The notes: generated by a model from the sequence alone, not told the origin. 64,000 bases of DNA from Glycine soja (GCF_004193775.1 NC_041009.1:47857534-47921533); one strand, 5' to 3'. Shown: positions 25,113 through 38,059, counted from the stretch's first letter. Numbers and translations: made by a program.

Positions 25113-28100
25113 AGTGGATTTTTCAGGTACTGGATTGTGGGGGACGCAGTTGTTTCTCAAGAATTGTTTTATAGTATTAGTAGTAGTAACAAAGAACAGC
25201 AACACACAAACCATGGTTTCCACGTTGAAAGAGGATGGAGTTGGAGGAAGTAAAGAGCTACTTTTGCAAGTGAAAAGGAGAGTCTCGTGAGAAGCGCGTG
25301 CGCTCAACTCCCAATCATAGGGAGACTCATTCCTCTGTAATTGGGACGTAGGTGACGTGGGATAAGCCTTAAATGGCACAGACCCGAAAGTGTCTGGTGC
25401 AAGTTGCAAGGTTGGAAAATTACGGAATCTGGCACTGGGAAGAGAGAAAGAGGGAAGTGCATGCAAATGGGTACAAAAATTGAGGAGAGAACAATGAAGC
25501 GCGTGGCGGCCACGGTCAGGTGACAGAGTGCGGTCGAATCGCCACATATTGTGGAATAAGGATCCCTTCATAGAGTGGTTTTTTTTAATGAAAATATCAA
25601 AAATGGGAAAGAGCTCCTGGTTTTCGGGAATTGAATGGAAAGTGGTTTTGGGACTAAACCGGACACTGGTTTCCGGTTTTGCTTTTAAGACTGTGGGCGC
25701 GGTTGATCAAAGAGGATATGGTTTTGGAGATGCCGTTTTTTGGTTCTAATCAATTTTAGGAAAATAATAAATAATAGTATCAGTTTATCTGTACTATGTT
25801 TTGAATATAAAAAATTAAATAAAAATTGATACTCCTTCAATAAGGGGAATGAACATGCCCGACTTGCATTTCTTTAGCCACTTTGCTCTAACTAACACCT
25901 TCCATAGTTTTTATACATTTTTTTATTTTCCTAATCTAGTATCTTTTACTTCACGTTCTTTCGTTATTATTAACCAATATTTTTAGGATATTGGTTAAAA
26001 AATAATATATATTAAATGTTAAAAAAATAAATATTTTTATTAAAATACATAAAATTATATCATCAATGAGTTTTTTTTAAATAATTTTCATTATAGATGA
26101 TTTGGTGTATAATATATAACTTTGATATTCCTCACATATATATTAGTATTAGATTGATGATTGATCATTGCATTCAGCAGCAAACTCGGTCTAAATTTTA
26201 TTCGTTTTGATACCAACTAAAGTAATATGTATATAGACTAAATTGGTTGTTTAGTACAAGTATTTTATATGGATGTACATGTACGTTTCAGTCGTTGCTG
26301 ATACTTTATATATCTTATAGTAATATTTATCTGTGAAGTTTCATTTGAGTAAAATTAAGGATTTCTATTACCAAATTTTGCGATATGTTAATGAACTCAT
26401 TTCCAAGCATTTTGTATTGGCTTTTTTATAAATCTCTTCCACTCAATACAGAGTACAGACGCTGACTTTATATATTGATCAGGGAAAATAAAATAAAAGA
26501 TACAGAAAGATGGAGGGAAATAAAAGCTTAGGGGAAGGAAAAACACGATTTGCATACGGCTTTGTGGCACGTACTCATCACTTTTTGACTTAAATTTCTG
26601 TCACGTTTGTGTGATCAGATCAGGGAAATCCATTCAGCTGTGAACGACACAATGCCATCCATGATCCAATACTGTCTCCCTCCCCCTTCGTTTACAGCTC
26701 TCGGTTTTGGGGACTGTATAATTCCACTCAGAATTCTATTTAATTTTCAATACACCATATGTATGTATATTGATACATATATAAAATGAGTTTACTTATA
26801 TACGTAATAGTAATACATTATATATACATGTGCGTGTACGTGAAGATATTCGATCATTTTGTAATCTTTAATTTGGTTTTTATGCTTATATTCATTTAAT
26901 CAATTTGTAGTCATAATATTCTTATTCGTAAAAGTTTTTTTCTCATTACGTACGCACCCAAGAAAACTCAGGAAAACGAAAAATGCCATTTTGTTTTGCG
27001 TACACGGATTCCCGATCCGTTGAAGATAACCAACATATGTAACATAATTAGGAAATTTTTATGCTGGTGTTAGTATTTTACAATATTAAATAAAAATTAT
27101 CAAGCTAGAGAAAATGATTATTAATCTTACGTTGAAGTGGACACGTGTGGAGAAGGAGATGAAAGTGGTAAATGTGGCGTACATGCAAGCAGAAGAGGAG
27201 AGCGCGTGGTTGGAATGTCAGAAGCCAATTTATTTGGAATCTCATCCCATCTTTCCACTTAAGCTCCTGGTTTTTGGGAACTATACTTTAATTAATTGTT
27301 GTTAAGTGTTGCTAACACTGGTTTTCTTAAAAACCAATGCCTGGTTTCTGGTTTAGATTCAGTCCTATGGGCGACTCTGCTGTGGTTCCCACACGCTACT
27401 ATTTTCAATCTACGTTCATTGAATTGAATGCTTCATTAATGTGAAAGCCTTGATTAGTGATCATTTCTTAATGCTAAACCAAAAATGTTTGGATTATTAC
27501 TCATTAGTGGATTGGCCCAGTAGCTGACCAACTATATGGTATATTCAACTCCTATCTTCTCTCAACTTTTTCCATGGAGCTAAATGCTTAAATCCTCTAA
27601 ACAGCCATCTATTTGTTGCATTGAAATATGCTTTCATGTGAAGGTCAAATGTTTTTTGCTTTTCTTTTTTATTTCTTCAGTTGAGTCCATATGTTTGAGG
27701 GTTTTATTTTAATTATCATCATCAGGCTATTATTATACTTCCTCCTTTCTTTATTTTAAAAAAATGACATGTAGATTATGAATTATAATAAATATATTTT
27801 AATATAATTTTTATTATCATCTCTTTCATACTTATGTTAAGTGTACAAAATATTACATCTATTTCTTTTTATTATTTTTTTAAGATGGAAATAAAGTTAA
27901 AAAATGTACTGTAATTAAGATTTTTATTTATATATTATTTAACTTTTTAATATGATTCTCGTTATCATTTCTCTCTATAAAATATTTCAGAATTAAGTAG
28001 AAATAAACATTTAGTTAAAAATGATAAATTAAAAATATAATAATTGACATTGTCTCAAATTTTAAAAAATATAGATAAATAAATAAACTAAATAAAGATA

Positions 28101-28300
28101 AAAATAGTTGGACTGTTTCTAAAATGTTTATTATCCTAAATACTGGAGATTTTAAAATGAGTCAAGTTCGATAGGTTGATTCAATTAGTTTAATGTGTAA
28201 GTTAGGTTTAGCCATTAAATTAGGGTAGTTGTTAAGTATATTTTTCCATATTTTTTTTAAGATACCTTTTTTTTTTAATTCCCCTCCTCCCAAATAAGTT
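25113..28300. other. Intergenic DNA upstream of the LBD gene
   Basis: 25113-25750 is less AT-rich than its surroundings and open on both strands, consistent with promoter DNA. Its open frames (for example 25092-25571 on the minus strand) have no recognisable protein match. The rest is AT-rich with no supported feature. Confidence 0.45.
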
Positions 28301-28317
28301 TATAGAAAATATAATAC

Positions 28318-28560
28318 ATGCTGGTAAGGTTGAGCATGGGTCGGGTTCGAGCGGGTTTCGGGCCAACTCAAGCAATCCAAGCCAATTCGATAAGTTACAA
28401 AACAGGCCTCACTTCGATCGCTTTTTGTCTTCGAGTTGTGTGGGTTTGGGTTGGGCGAGTTACGGGTGAGTCGATTAGGTTCAAATGGGTTGGACCAAGA
28501 GTTTAAACTTTTTTTTCATATTCTTAATTTATTCATTTGGGTTTGGCCCATATTGTCAAG
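28318..28560. repeat. GC-rich dispersed repeat fragment
   Basis: A stretch of GGGTCGGGTTCGAGCGGGTT, GGGTTGGGCGAG and similar words in AT-rich DNA resembles the G-rich ends of non-autonomous plant transposons. No second end was found, so class and limits are uncertain. The short open frame here is not considered a gene. Confidence 0.4.
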
Positions 28561-29722
28561 CCAAATTTTATCATTCAATTTTTTCTTTGTTGTTTAATGT
28601 CCATAAAATTTTGTATTAATTGAAATTAAATGGCTAGAAGACTAAAAAATCAACTAAAAATAAAACATCAAATGACTGGATGAGTAAATGATGTTCAAAT
28701 ACAAACTAAATCTGTAAAGCTTAAAAAAGTTTTAAGGCACCAAATATGCAGCCTAGTAATGTACTACTCCCATAGGTTATTACATGTCATAATAATAATT
28801 ACATTTTAAATTTTCACAACAATGGTCAATTTGCATCTTCACGTAACATCTAATTCCAACTTTCAACTTTCATAGTGGGGAGTCTTCCTTTTAAAAGACC
28901 AAAACCTCAATTTGCTTATTCAGCTAACAATTAACAATGTTGTTAGTACAATGGTCATATTGCATAAGTCATTGGGTTTTTGTTTTTAATTAAATGAAAT
29001 CTTCTAAGTTTATACCTTGTTCTTAAAAGAGCTAAACATCTTGAGCTTCATTAACATCTTGGTTGGCGTGATTAAGGATAGCATGCAAAAATTCAGAACA
29101 TGATTTCAAGTGGTTAACTAAGTTAGAGGTACCATTACAGTTAGTACCACATAAATATTTTTCACCACAAAATTACATACTGCAATTATATTTTTAGCAT
29201 CATTTTCAAGAAGCTTTGTGAAGTGGTCCTACATTAGAAATAGATTGTTCCATTAGTGCTTTAATGAGAGAGAGAAAAGACAATCAATAGTCAACTATTA
29301 AAAATAATAATCGAACCAAATCTAAATCATTATATACACAAAAATAGTGCACACCAATTATATCCAACACAATATTTTCTTACCAAATAGTTATTAACTC
29401 AATGGAATTTTTCAGAAGCACTTCAATGAAGTTGACATAACCAATATGTTTCCCTCCCACTTGCTACTTTCCTCCTGAAACTGACCAATTTACAATCACA
29501 ACATGAACTCAACTTGTGTGGATAATCAACAAGCACATTCTCAGAAGTTTGCCACTACTTTAGTATCAAACCCAAAAAGTTCATATTACTGATTATTGAA
29601 GAGACTAAACAGAAGAAATAGTATATCACCTTCTAATCTCCTATAAAAGGTATCGAAACAATCTATCACTTATGTTGTAGAAATAGGTATTTTTAGGGGG
29701 GAAAATAAAAAAGAAGTGAAAT
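28561..29722. other. Intergenic DNA without recognised features
   Basis: AT-rich, with no coding or repeat signal that could be supported. Confidence 0.45.
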
Positions 29723-30755
29723 AACATATTTAGTCCTTTATCTTATTTGCTTGGTTCAATTTGATCCTTTATTTTTTATAATATTCATTTCGGTCATTTT
29801 TAAAAAATTATTCAAAATGGTCCTTCCATCCATTAAAATTTGATGTTGTTAATGAAATAAAGATATTAATGACTAAAAATCACTACAAAATATAAGTTTT
29901 TTCTCTTCATCTTCTCCCTCTCTTTTTCTCTATTATCATTCTTCCTTTCTCTCTCTCTCTTCGGACCTCGAGTCACATAACCTCCTCCTCCTTCTCCTCG
30001 ACAACGTCAATGACCTCTTACATTTTAGAAACCTGTGTGGATCCTCTTCTCCACACCCCACGAAGTCATTATCTCACAAAACAATTCTCATTTGCACAAG
30101 TTCCTCCACTTTGTTATGGCGGCAGAACTGACAACATGGCTAGTTCACCAAGACTAGTGGTGCACGACCACCATGTTTGCCACCCCAATCTTAACCCTAA
30201 CCCAAAACCTAATTCCCAAATTTGTCAAAAACACAACACCAGGTTTGGGAACAAAAAATTCTAGATGGTGATTCAAATGCGCAAACGCCGTAAAATTGTG
30301 AATATTGATTTGAAAAACAAAAAAATAAAAATATAAAGCCCCAAATTTCATAATAGAAGACCCTCAGATATGTGAATGTTGTGGATTTGAAACGCAACAC
30401 CATATTTAAACTCTCAAAATCTCATAATAGAGGACATGTGTTAAGATGGAAGTGTTGTTGTACTGATTGCCTTGGAAGAAGCTTGAAGAGGACGAAAAAT
30501 TGCCTATCATTCACTTTGTGATTTTCAATCTGAGAATTAGGATTTGTCATTTTTAATTTGAAAATTTGAGTTTGTTCATTTTGTGTTGGTTAAAAGTTGT
30601 TGTTATTTGTAAATTACTTAACAATATTAACTTTAAATTGACAGAAGGATCATTTTGAATCAATTTTAAAAGATAAATGATCAAATTAAACTTTTTAAAA
30701 GATAAAGGATCAAAATAAATTAAACAAATAAGATAAAGGATGAAATTGGTCATTT
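29723..30755. mobile_element. Non-autonomous element of about 1 kb with long terminal inverted repeats
   Basis: The left end (TCCTTTATCTTATTTGCTTGG ... TTTGATCCTTTATTTT ... AAAATGGTCCTTCC) and the inverse of the right end (TCCTTTATCTTATTTGTTTAA ... TTTGATCCTTTATCTT ... AAAATGATCCTTCT) correspond over about 150 bases. The interior (about 29900-30550) is GC-richer and includes an 84-codon open frame at 30010-30264 without recognisable similarity. The layout fits a Mutator-like or large MITE element; no transposase is present. Confidence 0.65.
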
Positions 30756-31000
30756 GACCAAATAAAAATGAAAAAGGAGGTATATTTAATAATATGGGGA
30801 GGTATATTTAACAATTGCCCAAAATTAGGCTTGAATTTATTTTGACTTAATTGATCCGCTCTAGCCTAAAGCTTATAAGTCCATTTATAAGAGGCTTTTT
30901 TTTAATAATATTAAAAATTTCACTTATTATAACAATTTAAATCTACTATAATATTTTGTTGATTCACATGTATCTTCTCTAGTAGTGGAGACTATCTAAG

Positions 31001-31240
31001 GATTTTCCATCAAAGGTGTTAGCTTCCACCTGGAGCCATATCTACAAAGAGGCTAACCATGTCGATGATGCGCTTGCTAAACAGGATTTGTCGAGTAGTC
31101 AGAGATATGTTAACATTTTTTTTATTTCCCCCTTTTCTAACTAGTTTTATTGTGGTTGATGTAATTGATACTCAATTTTCTTGTGGATTTTAAATAAAGT
31201 TTCTCATTGGGGTATGTTATCCCCGAACTTGCCAAAAAAA
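31001..31240 (+). mobile_element. LINE 3' end (RNase H tail relic)
   Basis: In frame from 31001 the translation includes SHIYKEANHVDDALAKQDL, the typical 'REANHVADALAKQGL' end of the RNase H-like domain found at the C-terminus of plant LINE polyproteins. An A-run follows at about 31234, as expected at a LINE 3' end. Upstream coding sequence is lost, so this is a 5'-truncated copy. Confidence 0.65.
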
Positions 31241-32360
31241 CAAAATATCTTATTGTTTTATAGCATTTAAATGTCTAGTGATTAAAATTGCTACAATAAA
31301 ATAGTTAAAACTGTTACAAAAGTCTTTATTTTTTAATAGTGAATTTCTCATGAAAATATATTTGTATTGTCTTTTTTATATGTAGCAAGTATAAAAAAAT
31401 TTATAATATTTATATATCATATTTAACCAACTGAATTAAATCTCCTTAATATATGTTTGTATTATCTTGATCTTAAAATGAAACAACTTATCATCAAAAA
31501 ATAAAAAAATGTCAAGATGTTATATTATTTGATATAACATTTATACTTATATTTTAAGTCACTGAATAAATAAATACTAGTTATATTTTAATAATCTATA
31601 TTAGTAATTAATTTTAATATTTTTAAAACAAAAGTAATTTTTTAATGCTTTATTGTTTGATAAATAATAATATTAATAAAAATAACTTAGCTTAATTGTA
31701 AAATGATTTTGGTCTACCTTATTTTAATTGTTTTCATTTAATTTTTATAGTTTTTTAATAATTAAAACTGATTCTTTTTCCTTTAAATTTCATTTAGAAA
31801 TTAAGAAAAATCTAATAATTTTTTTTAATAAGAATGTATAAAACGAAAAATGAAAAGTACTTAATGTATTTAATTAAAACTAATTAAAAAAAACAACTTT
31901 ATTACTACATCTTGTGTGTTCCATTGTTTTTTTTTGTTATATAATCTGTATATTAAAATTAATTTACAGAAAAATCATGTAAATAATTTACATATTACAC
32001 TATTCAAAATAAAAATATATAAAATGATATAAAATAAAATTAAAAATATTTATATATTAAATATTTTTTTATTTATTAATTTTGATGATTTTAAAAAATT
32101 AATAATTCATATAACTAATGATACATAAAACATAATGTTAAAGTATTTAATTAAAAAAATAAGTGAATTAATAATTTATTTTTATATTTATGAATAAAAA
32201 ATAAAAATTTCAATTTTTATTAAAAATATTTTTTATTTTTATTTTATTTATTTTTTTTAGAATAGAATTATATAGAGACCAAAATTATAATTTAATCTTT
32301 TTTAATATAAATATTTTATAATTGTTAAAACAATTAAAAAATTAAAGTAACACGTAAATG
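31241..32360. other. Very AT-rich spacer upstream of the RPL2 gene
   Basis: Long A/T runs with no coding signal, ending in the (AT)n tract at 32369-32411. Confidence 0.5.
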
Positions 32361-32363
32361 AAA

Positions 32364-32368
<5 letters not shown>

Positions 32369-32411
<43 letters not shown>
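32369..32411. repeat. (AT)n microsatellite
   Basis: About 21 AT units, about 100 bases before the RPL2 start codon. Confidence 0.95.
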
Positions 32412-32412
<1 letters not shown>

Positions 32413-32509
32413 TAATTAGAATTATTGTACTCTGAATAACGCTAACCTGAAGAAAAGAGTGTAAGAGTAGGAAACGAGATTGACGAACCCTAAGCTGAAA
32501 GAAGAAAAA

Positions 32510-33124
32510 ATGTCTGGCGTGAAGAGAGCACTGAGGCAGTTCACCTTCGGAACCGGCAAGACCGCCGGTCGCAACTCGGCGGGGCGCATAACGTCCTTCC
32601 ACCGCGGCGGCGGAGCCAAGCGCTTGCAACGAACCGTCGATCACAAACGGAATACCGCTTCTTCTCTCGGCGTCGTCGAAAGGATCGAGTACGACCCTAA
32701 CCGCTCCTCCAAAATCGCCCTCGTTCGCTGGATCGAAGGCGTCCATCACCGTCGCCGCCGCGCTGCCCCCGCCAACGCCGCTTCGCCCAAGCTCCTCCAT
32801 CTCGATCCCGCCGCTACCGACGCTAACAGCATTCGCGGCGTTTTCGCTCTCAATTCGATGCTGCCGCACACTCACGCTGGAACATCCTCCAGAGAGCTTT
32901 TTCTGTCTGCGTTGGCGTCCAAGGCCAAGGGATCAGAATCGGAATCGGTTTCTTCGCTCGGAATTCCGAGGTTCGCGGTTGCGGCGGCGAGGGCTCCGTT
33001 CTTCGCGCAGCGTGCGAGAGGGGAGGAGACGTTGGAGGTTCGGCATTGGAGAAGGAATAGCGACGCGTGGGCGCATAGGAACAAACGTAAAGCAGCGATT
33101 TCGTGGCAAAGCATTGCTCGTTGA
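32510..33124 (+). CDS. RPL2: Mitochondrial ribosomal protein L2, N-terminal piece (nuclear gene)
   Basis: uL2 binds large-subunit rRNA near the peptidyl-transferase centre. This 204-residue intronless frame starts at ATG 32510; an in-frame TTG 30 bases upstream is rejected. It opens [17 protein letters not shown], then [16 protein letters not shown] and [20 protein letters not shown], the conserved N-terminal RNA-binding half of L2. The C-terminal half, with the HPHGGG loop, is absent. The tail (about 95-204) corresponds to the plant mitochondrial-specific insert region, ending [17 protein letters not shown]. In many flowering plants mitochondrial rpl2 has split into 5' and 3' genes, with one or both moved to the nucleus; this fits the 5' piece. 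The coding region is markedly GC-richer than its flanks. No clear added presequence is visible, so import may rely on the basic N-terminus itself. Confidence 0.85.
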   Translation: MSGVKRALRQFTFGTGKTAGRNSAGRITSFHRGGGAKRLQRTVDHKRNTASSLGVVERIEYDPNRSSKIALVRWIEGVHHRRRRAAPANAASPKLLHLDPAATDANSIRGVFALNSMLPHTHAGTSSRELFLSALASKAKGSESESVSSLGIPRFAVAAARAPFFAQRARGEETLEVRHWRRNSDAWAHRNKRKAAISWQSIAR

Positions 33125-35560
33125 GTTGACTGATGGTGTTCAGAATTGTAAAACTAAACTTATAATCTCTCTCGCTTTTTTTTTTAAAAGGATTAATTGC
33201 TAGTTGAGGTTGTGTTTCTCTGAATGTTGAGGCATGAACCATGGATTGGTGAATGCTGTTTAGTGTTAAGGTCATTTGCACTGGACTTTATTGGTGACTC
33301 TAGTGAAATTGAGAGAGGAGCTGAATGATTATTGTTGTTTTTCTGAACTGGAAATAATCAGTGTCTTTGGAATAGATAGTTATTAAGACTGATTCTTTTT
33401 ATTTCGTTGAAATTTAAAGATCGGAACAGAATAGATGACTGTGTCATTTCCATCATCCTGTTTCGAGTGATTGAGGAAAGGACTTACCAGTTTACTTCTC
33501 ATTTGGATTAGTAGGAGCAATGTTTGTGAGTTAATATTTAGCCAGAGATGTCTTCTTTTAATTGTATCAGTTATTTTTTAACTGAAATTTCATAAGTATG
33601 CCAATTGGAACTAAGAAATTAACTGTATGGCAGAACTTGTTTGAGGGTTAAATATTTCGGCTATATGTGTAGAAACCTAGATTGAACGTGTTTTCTAATT
33701 ATGACTCCCCTTGCACTTATTGTGTTTGTTTCAACTTTCAAGCTTTGTTATGTTATTCCGGGGAATGTGAAGGAATATGACATTCCTGTGTGTTCATTTT
33801 CATGTTGAGGGGTGCGTGTTCCCTCAGGAATATTGGAAATTATCTCGTAACCCAGCTAGTAACTTCATTCCCACACCAACTTGTTTCTTGGATTTTTAAA
33901 ATATTCCCATGAATAATTTACTCATGTAAGTAAAACATTTTTGGTGTTGTATACCTGAAAATTTCATTGCTGGGAATATAATTGTGTAGTCTTGGACCTT
34001 GTTATGTGCCGAAAGAGTAAAGTCAAAAAATGAAATATATGTGGATCATGTTTCTATCCCGCAGGAGAAAGAAACTAATAGGAAATCAAATGCTACTACT
34101 GGCTGCTGCTAACGTCCTGATGCTATTACTCTAATATAAAGGTTTTTGGTGAATAGATCGTTGTTTCATCAAATTTGCGATGATTACTGATTAGTTCTTT
34201 GAGGAATTTGATTAAGGTAGTTAGGTATATATAGCTAACTAACAGGTTTGGGCTGGTTGGTCTAACCAGTCAGGTAACCCCAGTTCGGGTGGCTTATTAA
34301 ACTTGTTGACCTCAAGAAACTGGAGCTTCAAATTGGGTGGGTCTGATATGAAGGGAAAAGTGAAGAAAGCCCCCTCCACAAAATTTCTTCCATTATTCTC
34401 TGCCAAATCAATTTTCTCACGGTTCTCTCTAACACGTGCCAGATTTATACTCAAGCAATTAAGCCCAATCTAATAATTCTAATTAACAATTTGATCTTAC
34501 TCTGAAAACCAGCCTCTTGCATGTTTCATCTCTTGTAACTTATATAGGGCTGTGGCCTCCCCCACACAAGTAATGGCTTCTTCCGGTCTGCTAATTCACT
34601 CTTACATTCTCCAGTAAATGAGAGATGACTATATTGTCAGTTCAGAGACACATCATCTCATAATTATTATGAATGAAATATGTTGCATTAAAGAGTTGTT
34701 TGTATGACGTAAACTTGGGTCCGCGGTGTGAGTTATGCATGGTTTCCTCTTGCCATTTCTTGGAACGATCTTGTCACAGTTTAAATCAAGCAAAACAACC
34801 GAGGCATCTCTTGAAACCTCTTCACAGCCCACACAAGATCTTTAAGCCTGCATGACGGATTAAACTTCCATACTCCAACCAAAGTAATTGAAAGCTGAGA
34901 TGAAAAGACAAAACAATCTAAAGGTCCAGATTTTATTTCGCTAACTGGTCCTTATATGTTAAAAGAAAAAATTGTCACATGATGCAATTTGTCTTCAGGT
35001 GCCAGCTTCATTTCTGAGTTTCAATTTGGTTGAATCAAGAAGGGAGTGGGAGAGAGGGTACTTGAAAATACGTGACTTCTGATATTTGTAAGTTGTAATC
35101 ATGCAAGATAAGGCTGTCTTATGATTTACAATTTTGGTTTTCATTGTATGGTTTGCTAAAGTTTATCAATCACATAATGATCGGTCATGATCGTTGTTTT
35201 CCAATTTCCACATATAAGCTTGTCCATTAAACAACTATGAACGGTATGGAGTCTAATCAGTCAATTCTTCTTGCTCTGGCTTCATATTTCATTTTGCTTA
35301 TCCACTTTGGACTTTGCTTTTGAGGGAAATGTAGAAAGGATTTTGCCATGCATGCACTAGTGAAGAAAGAAGCACATTTCTCAACTACTACCCAACAAAA
35401 AGGGCAAGAGACTGTCAGTTGAGACTTGAGAAGGTTCTTTCCATTGAATTTTTCCTACCCTGAAATGTCATTTAGCTTAACCCATGCCTTATATGATAGA
35501 TGGAGTATTTGTGAAGAAGGGATGGTCAGAAAATTCCGTAAGGCCAGCATTCAAAATTTT
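33125..35560. other. 3' UTR of RPL2 and intergenic DNA
   Basis: The first several hundred bases are T/G-rich and resemble plant 3' UTR. Beyond that no gene is supported; open frames at 34239-34454 and 34673-34855 have no recognisable similarity. Confidence 0.45.
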
Positions 35561-35568
35561 CCATTCTG

Positions 35569-35582
35569 GTGTGGCTAATATG
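35569..35582 (+). promoter_or_regulatory. rbcS light-response Box II (GT-1 site)-like element
   Basis: GTGTGGCTAATATG differs at one base from GTGTGGTTAATATG, the Box II sequence described for pea rbcS-3A. It lies 95 bases upstream of the TATA-like sequence. It indicates that the pseudogene still carries its ancestral light-regulated promoter. Confidence 0.65.
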
Positions 35583-35663
35583 CTGCAATGCAATCATTTT
35601 CACAATCCAACGGTTGAGATTAGGCACCAGTCAATCCCCTCAGTTTTTTGAGGTCATTTGGTC

Positions 35664-35673
35664 TCTATATACA
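35664..35673 (+). promoter_or_regulatory. TATA-like box of the rbcS pseudogene
   Basis: CTATATACAG lies about 90 bases before the ATG at 35757, the usual rbcS spacing. A GATAAG I-box-like hexamer sits at 35741-35746. Confidence 0.55.
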
Positions 35674-35756
35674 GCAAGTTTTCGAGTAGAAGGTTTGCAT
35701 CTCAAACAAACAAACAGCTATCAGAGTGTGAGTAGAAGCTGATAAGGGAAAAAGAA

Positions 35757-36330
35757 ATGGCTTCCTCTATGATGTCCTCCCCAGCTGTTACCACCGTTAA
35801 CCGGGGCAGCATGGTGGCTCCATTTACTGGCCTCAAGTCTATGGCTGGCTTCCCAGTTAGAAAAACTAACTATGACATTACCTCTATCGCAAGCAACACT
35901 GGAAGAGTACAATGCATCAACACACAATGCAAATAAAAGTTTATTAACTAACTATAACCCTCTACTACTAGGTATGGCCTCCGATTGGCAAGAAGTTTGA
36001 GACTCTATCCTATCTGCCACCACTTACACGAGAGCAATTGTTAAAGGAAGATGGATGGATTCCTTGCTTGGAATTCGAGTTGGAGGTGAATTAATTAGTT
36101 TCAATGCAACTCTACATTGGTTTTGAATTTTGATGGTTTCATTTGGTGTGTGAGAGTGCCGAAAGGTTTTGTGTACCGTGAGAACCACCGATCACCTGGA
36201 TACTATGATGGAAGCTACCAATGTTTGGGTGCACAGACTCAGCTCAGGTGTTGAAGGAGGTTGATGAGGCCAAAAACGGAGTGCTTATGTTAAAGGATAT
36301 AAACTATCCAACAGTACAAAAGCAAAAGGC
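35757..36330 (+). pseudogene. rbcS: RuBisCO small subunit pseudogene
   Basis: Functional rbcS encodes the nuclear small subunit of plastid RuBisCO. Exon 1 starts [18 protein letters not shown] and gives an almost normal legume transit peptide up to RVQC, then INTQCK and a stop at 35934. Exon 2 (35972-36085) begins [19 protein letters not shown] after an AG, but lacks about seven codons (one Lys and the VEYLLRK part). Intron 1 has shrunk to about 40 bases with no obvious donor. Exon 3 shows [15 protein letters not shown], then a deletion of about 20 bases that shifts frame before [18 protein letters not shown]. The normal C-terminal part (the IRIIGFDN region) is replaced by unrelated sequence. 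Several independent lesions make a working protein very unlikely. The promoter boxes upstream remain. Confidence 0.88.
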
Positions 36331-36430
36331 TAGAAATAAGAACACAAGTAGAAAAAGGTGCTCCCTAACTAATAACTGTAACTTTGAACTTAAGAATAAG
36401 CGTTCAATCCAATCCAATCCAACGTGAAGT

Positions 36431-38050
36431 AAATATGTTCAATTTATACTCCTGTTTCCATGTAGCTACTGAACTTTCAACACCAAATAACTCTTACAAC
36501 TTCAGCATGTTCTTAATTAAAAACAAGTAGTTACTTGTCCAGTCTGCTACAATTTCATTGATATGCTAGCATTTAATTTGTTTGGGACATTTCTTCACTC
36601 CTTTCCGCAACATACAAATCATAATTGTAGTCTTGCAAGGACCACACGAATCCAAATTCAACATAAAGCCAAATACAGTTGGATTTGATCAAGTTCTCTA
36701 ATTTGTTACTTACCAAAAACATTTTTTCTTGAACCATCAGAATCCCAATATTTGTTAGAATCTGATCATTGGCTGATAAATAATCTGAAATCCACTTCTA
36801 ATTCTTTTTTGAATTTGATTTCTCTCTTATTAGTAAACAGCATGATATGATCACGTTGTTGATAGAAGACTATAACTTTTATTACATATAATTAGAGGGT
36901 CCTGGAACCAATCATAGTGAGTCATGTTATTTATTATATCTTTCTCTCTAGCTATAAGGTGACTATATCCATATCTTGTTACTCAATATTGAGAGATCCA
37001 AATCCTTTCTTTTTTACTTGGAACTCGTAGCTGCTATCATGGATTACTAGCTAACTGGTTAATCATTTAGCTGTGTGGAGTTTGTGAGGTTTGATATACA
37101 TAATAGTGTCTCGATCCGTGCATTTAACTTTGGATTAAATATTAAATAATGGGCCCATTTGATAGCAGTATTTGTGGAAAAGACTGCAATAAGAGAAAGA
37201 AACAGATAAGAAGTTTCGTTTAGCTAATTGACTTTTTAATGACTTAAGACTAATTTCTTTAGCTTATTTTCAAATTTAAAAATTGTGGTCAAGTTTAAAT
37301 TTCTTTTCACAAATTTTGTGGAGGAAAAAATATTTAAGAAATTGTTCTTTGGGAAGATTATTGATATAAGTTTTGCGGACTGCAGTAAATCCGTCTCTGA
37401 CTCAGTTAAGGTTATGTTCATGTGGTGACTGCAAGCTAGCACAACATGGCCCCGCAACTTAAAATTAAGAAAAATTAAAGCCCCAGACTCTCATAAATCC
37501 TACATTTTCGTAAAACGCATTTTTTATAACTCAAAAAAAAGTATTTAATTTCTTATAGCTCCAGTCGTGGTTTAGTTTGTAATCTCCATTTACTCATAAA
37601 ATATAACTAATTTATAAATTACAAGAATTACTTTAGAATAAATATTAATACTAAAATAAAACATTTTTTCTTTTTTTATTTGAAGCATTGGAATTTTAAA
37701 ATTTGAAAAAAAAATACTTTGCAAACTTCAGTCTAAAATAGCCGCAAATTAAAGGTGAGACTGATGCATGTGAATTTTTTTTATAACTTTTTTAGTCAAA
37801 GATTACACTCCATTGGTATTATTATTCTCATCTTTTGGTATTATTAATGAAGAAGTAAAGTTGAGTGAGCATTAGTAAACATTATACAGAAATGATTAGG
37901 ATACGAAAAAATGTCAATATTTGATTGATTTATTACTAAACTAAAAAATCATGATTTTATGGAAATATAATCATTTGTTTGTGCTGCTTTGACAATTACG
38001 TTGCATTCTAGGAATTCATATCCTATTAAGCTTTGATAAATAAGGAAGAG
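36431..38050. other. AT-rich intergenic DNA
   Basis: No supported feature between the rbcS pseudogene and the transporter pseudogene. Confidence 0.45.
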
Positions 38051-38059
38051 AAGAGAGGA

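Noticed and set aside
25092..25571. 159-codon minus-strand frame upstream of the LBD gene
   Set aside because: Sits in the promoter region, no recognisable domain, and its composition suggests chance openness.
29546..29575. CACTACTTTAG as a possible left end of the CACTA element
   Set aside because: It is 28 kb away and diverges from the right terminus after the first bases.
32342..32875. 177-codon minus-strand open frame antisense to RPL2
   Set aside because: It is a shadow of the GC-rich RPL2 coding strand and extends into the (AT)n tract; no protein similarity.
32850..33281. 143-codon minus-strand open frame over the 3' part of RPL2
   Set aside because: Antisense shadow of the real gene, with low-complexity translation.
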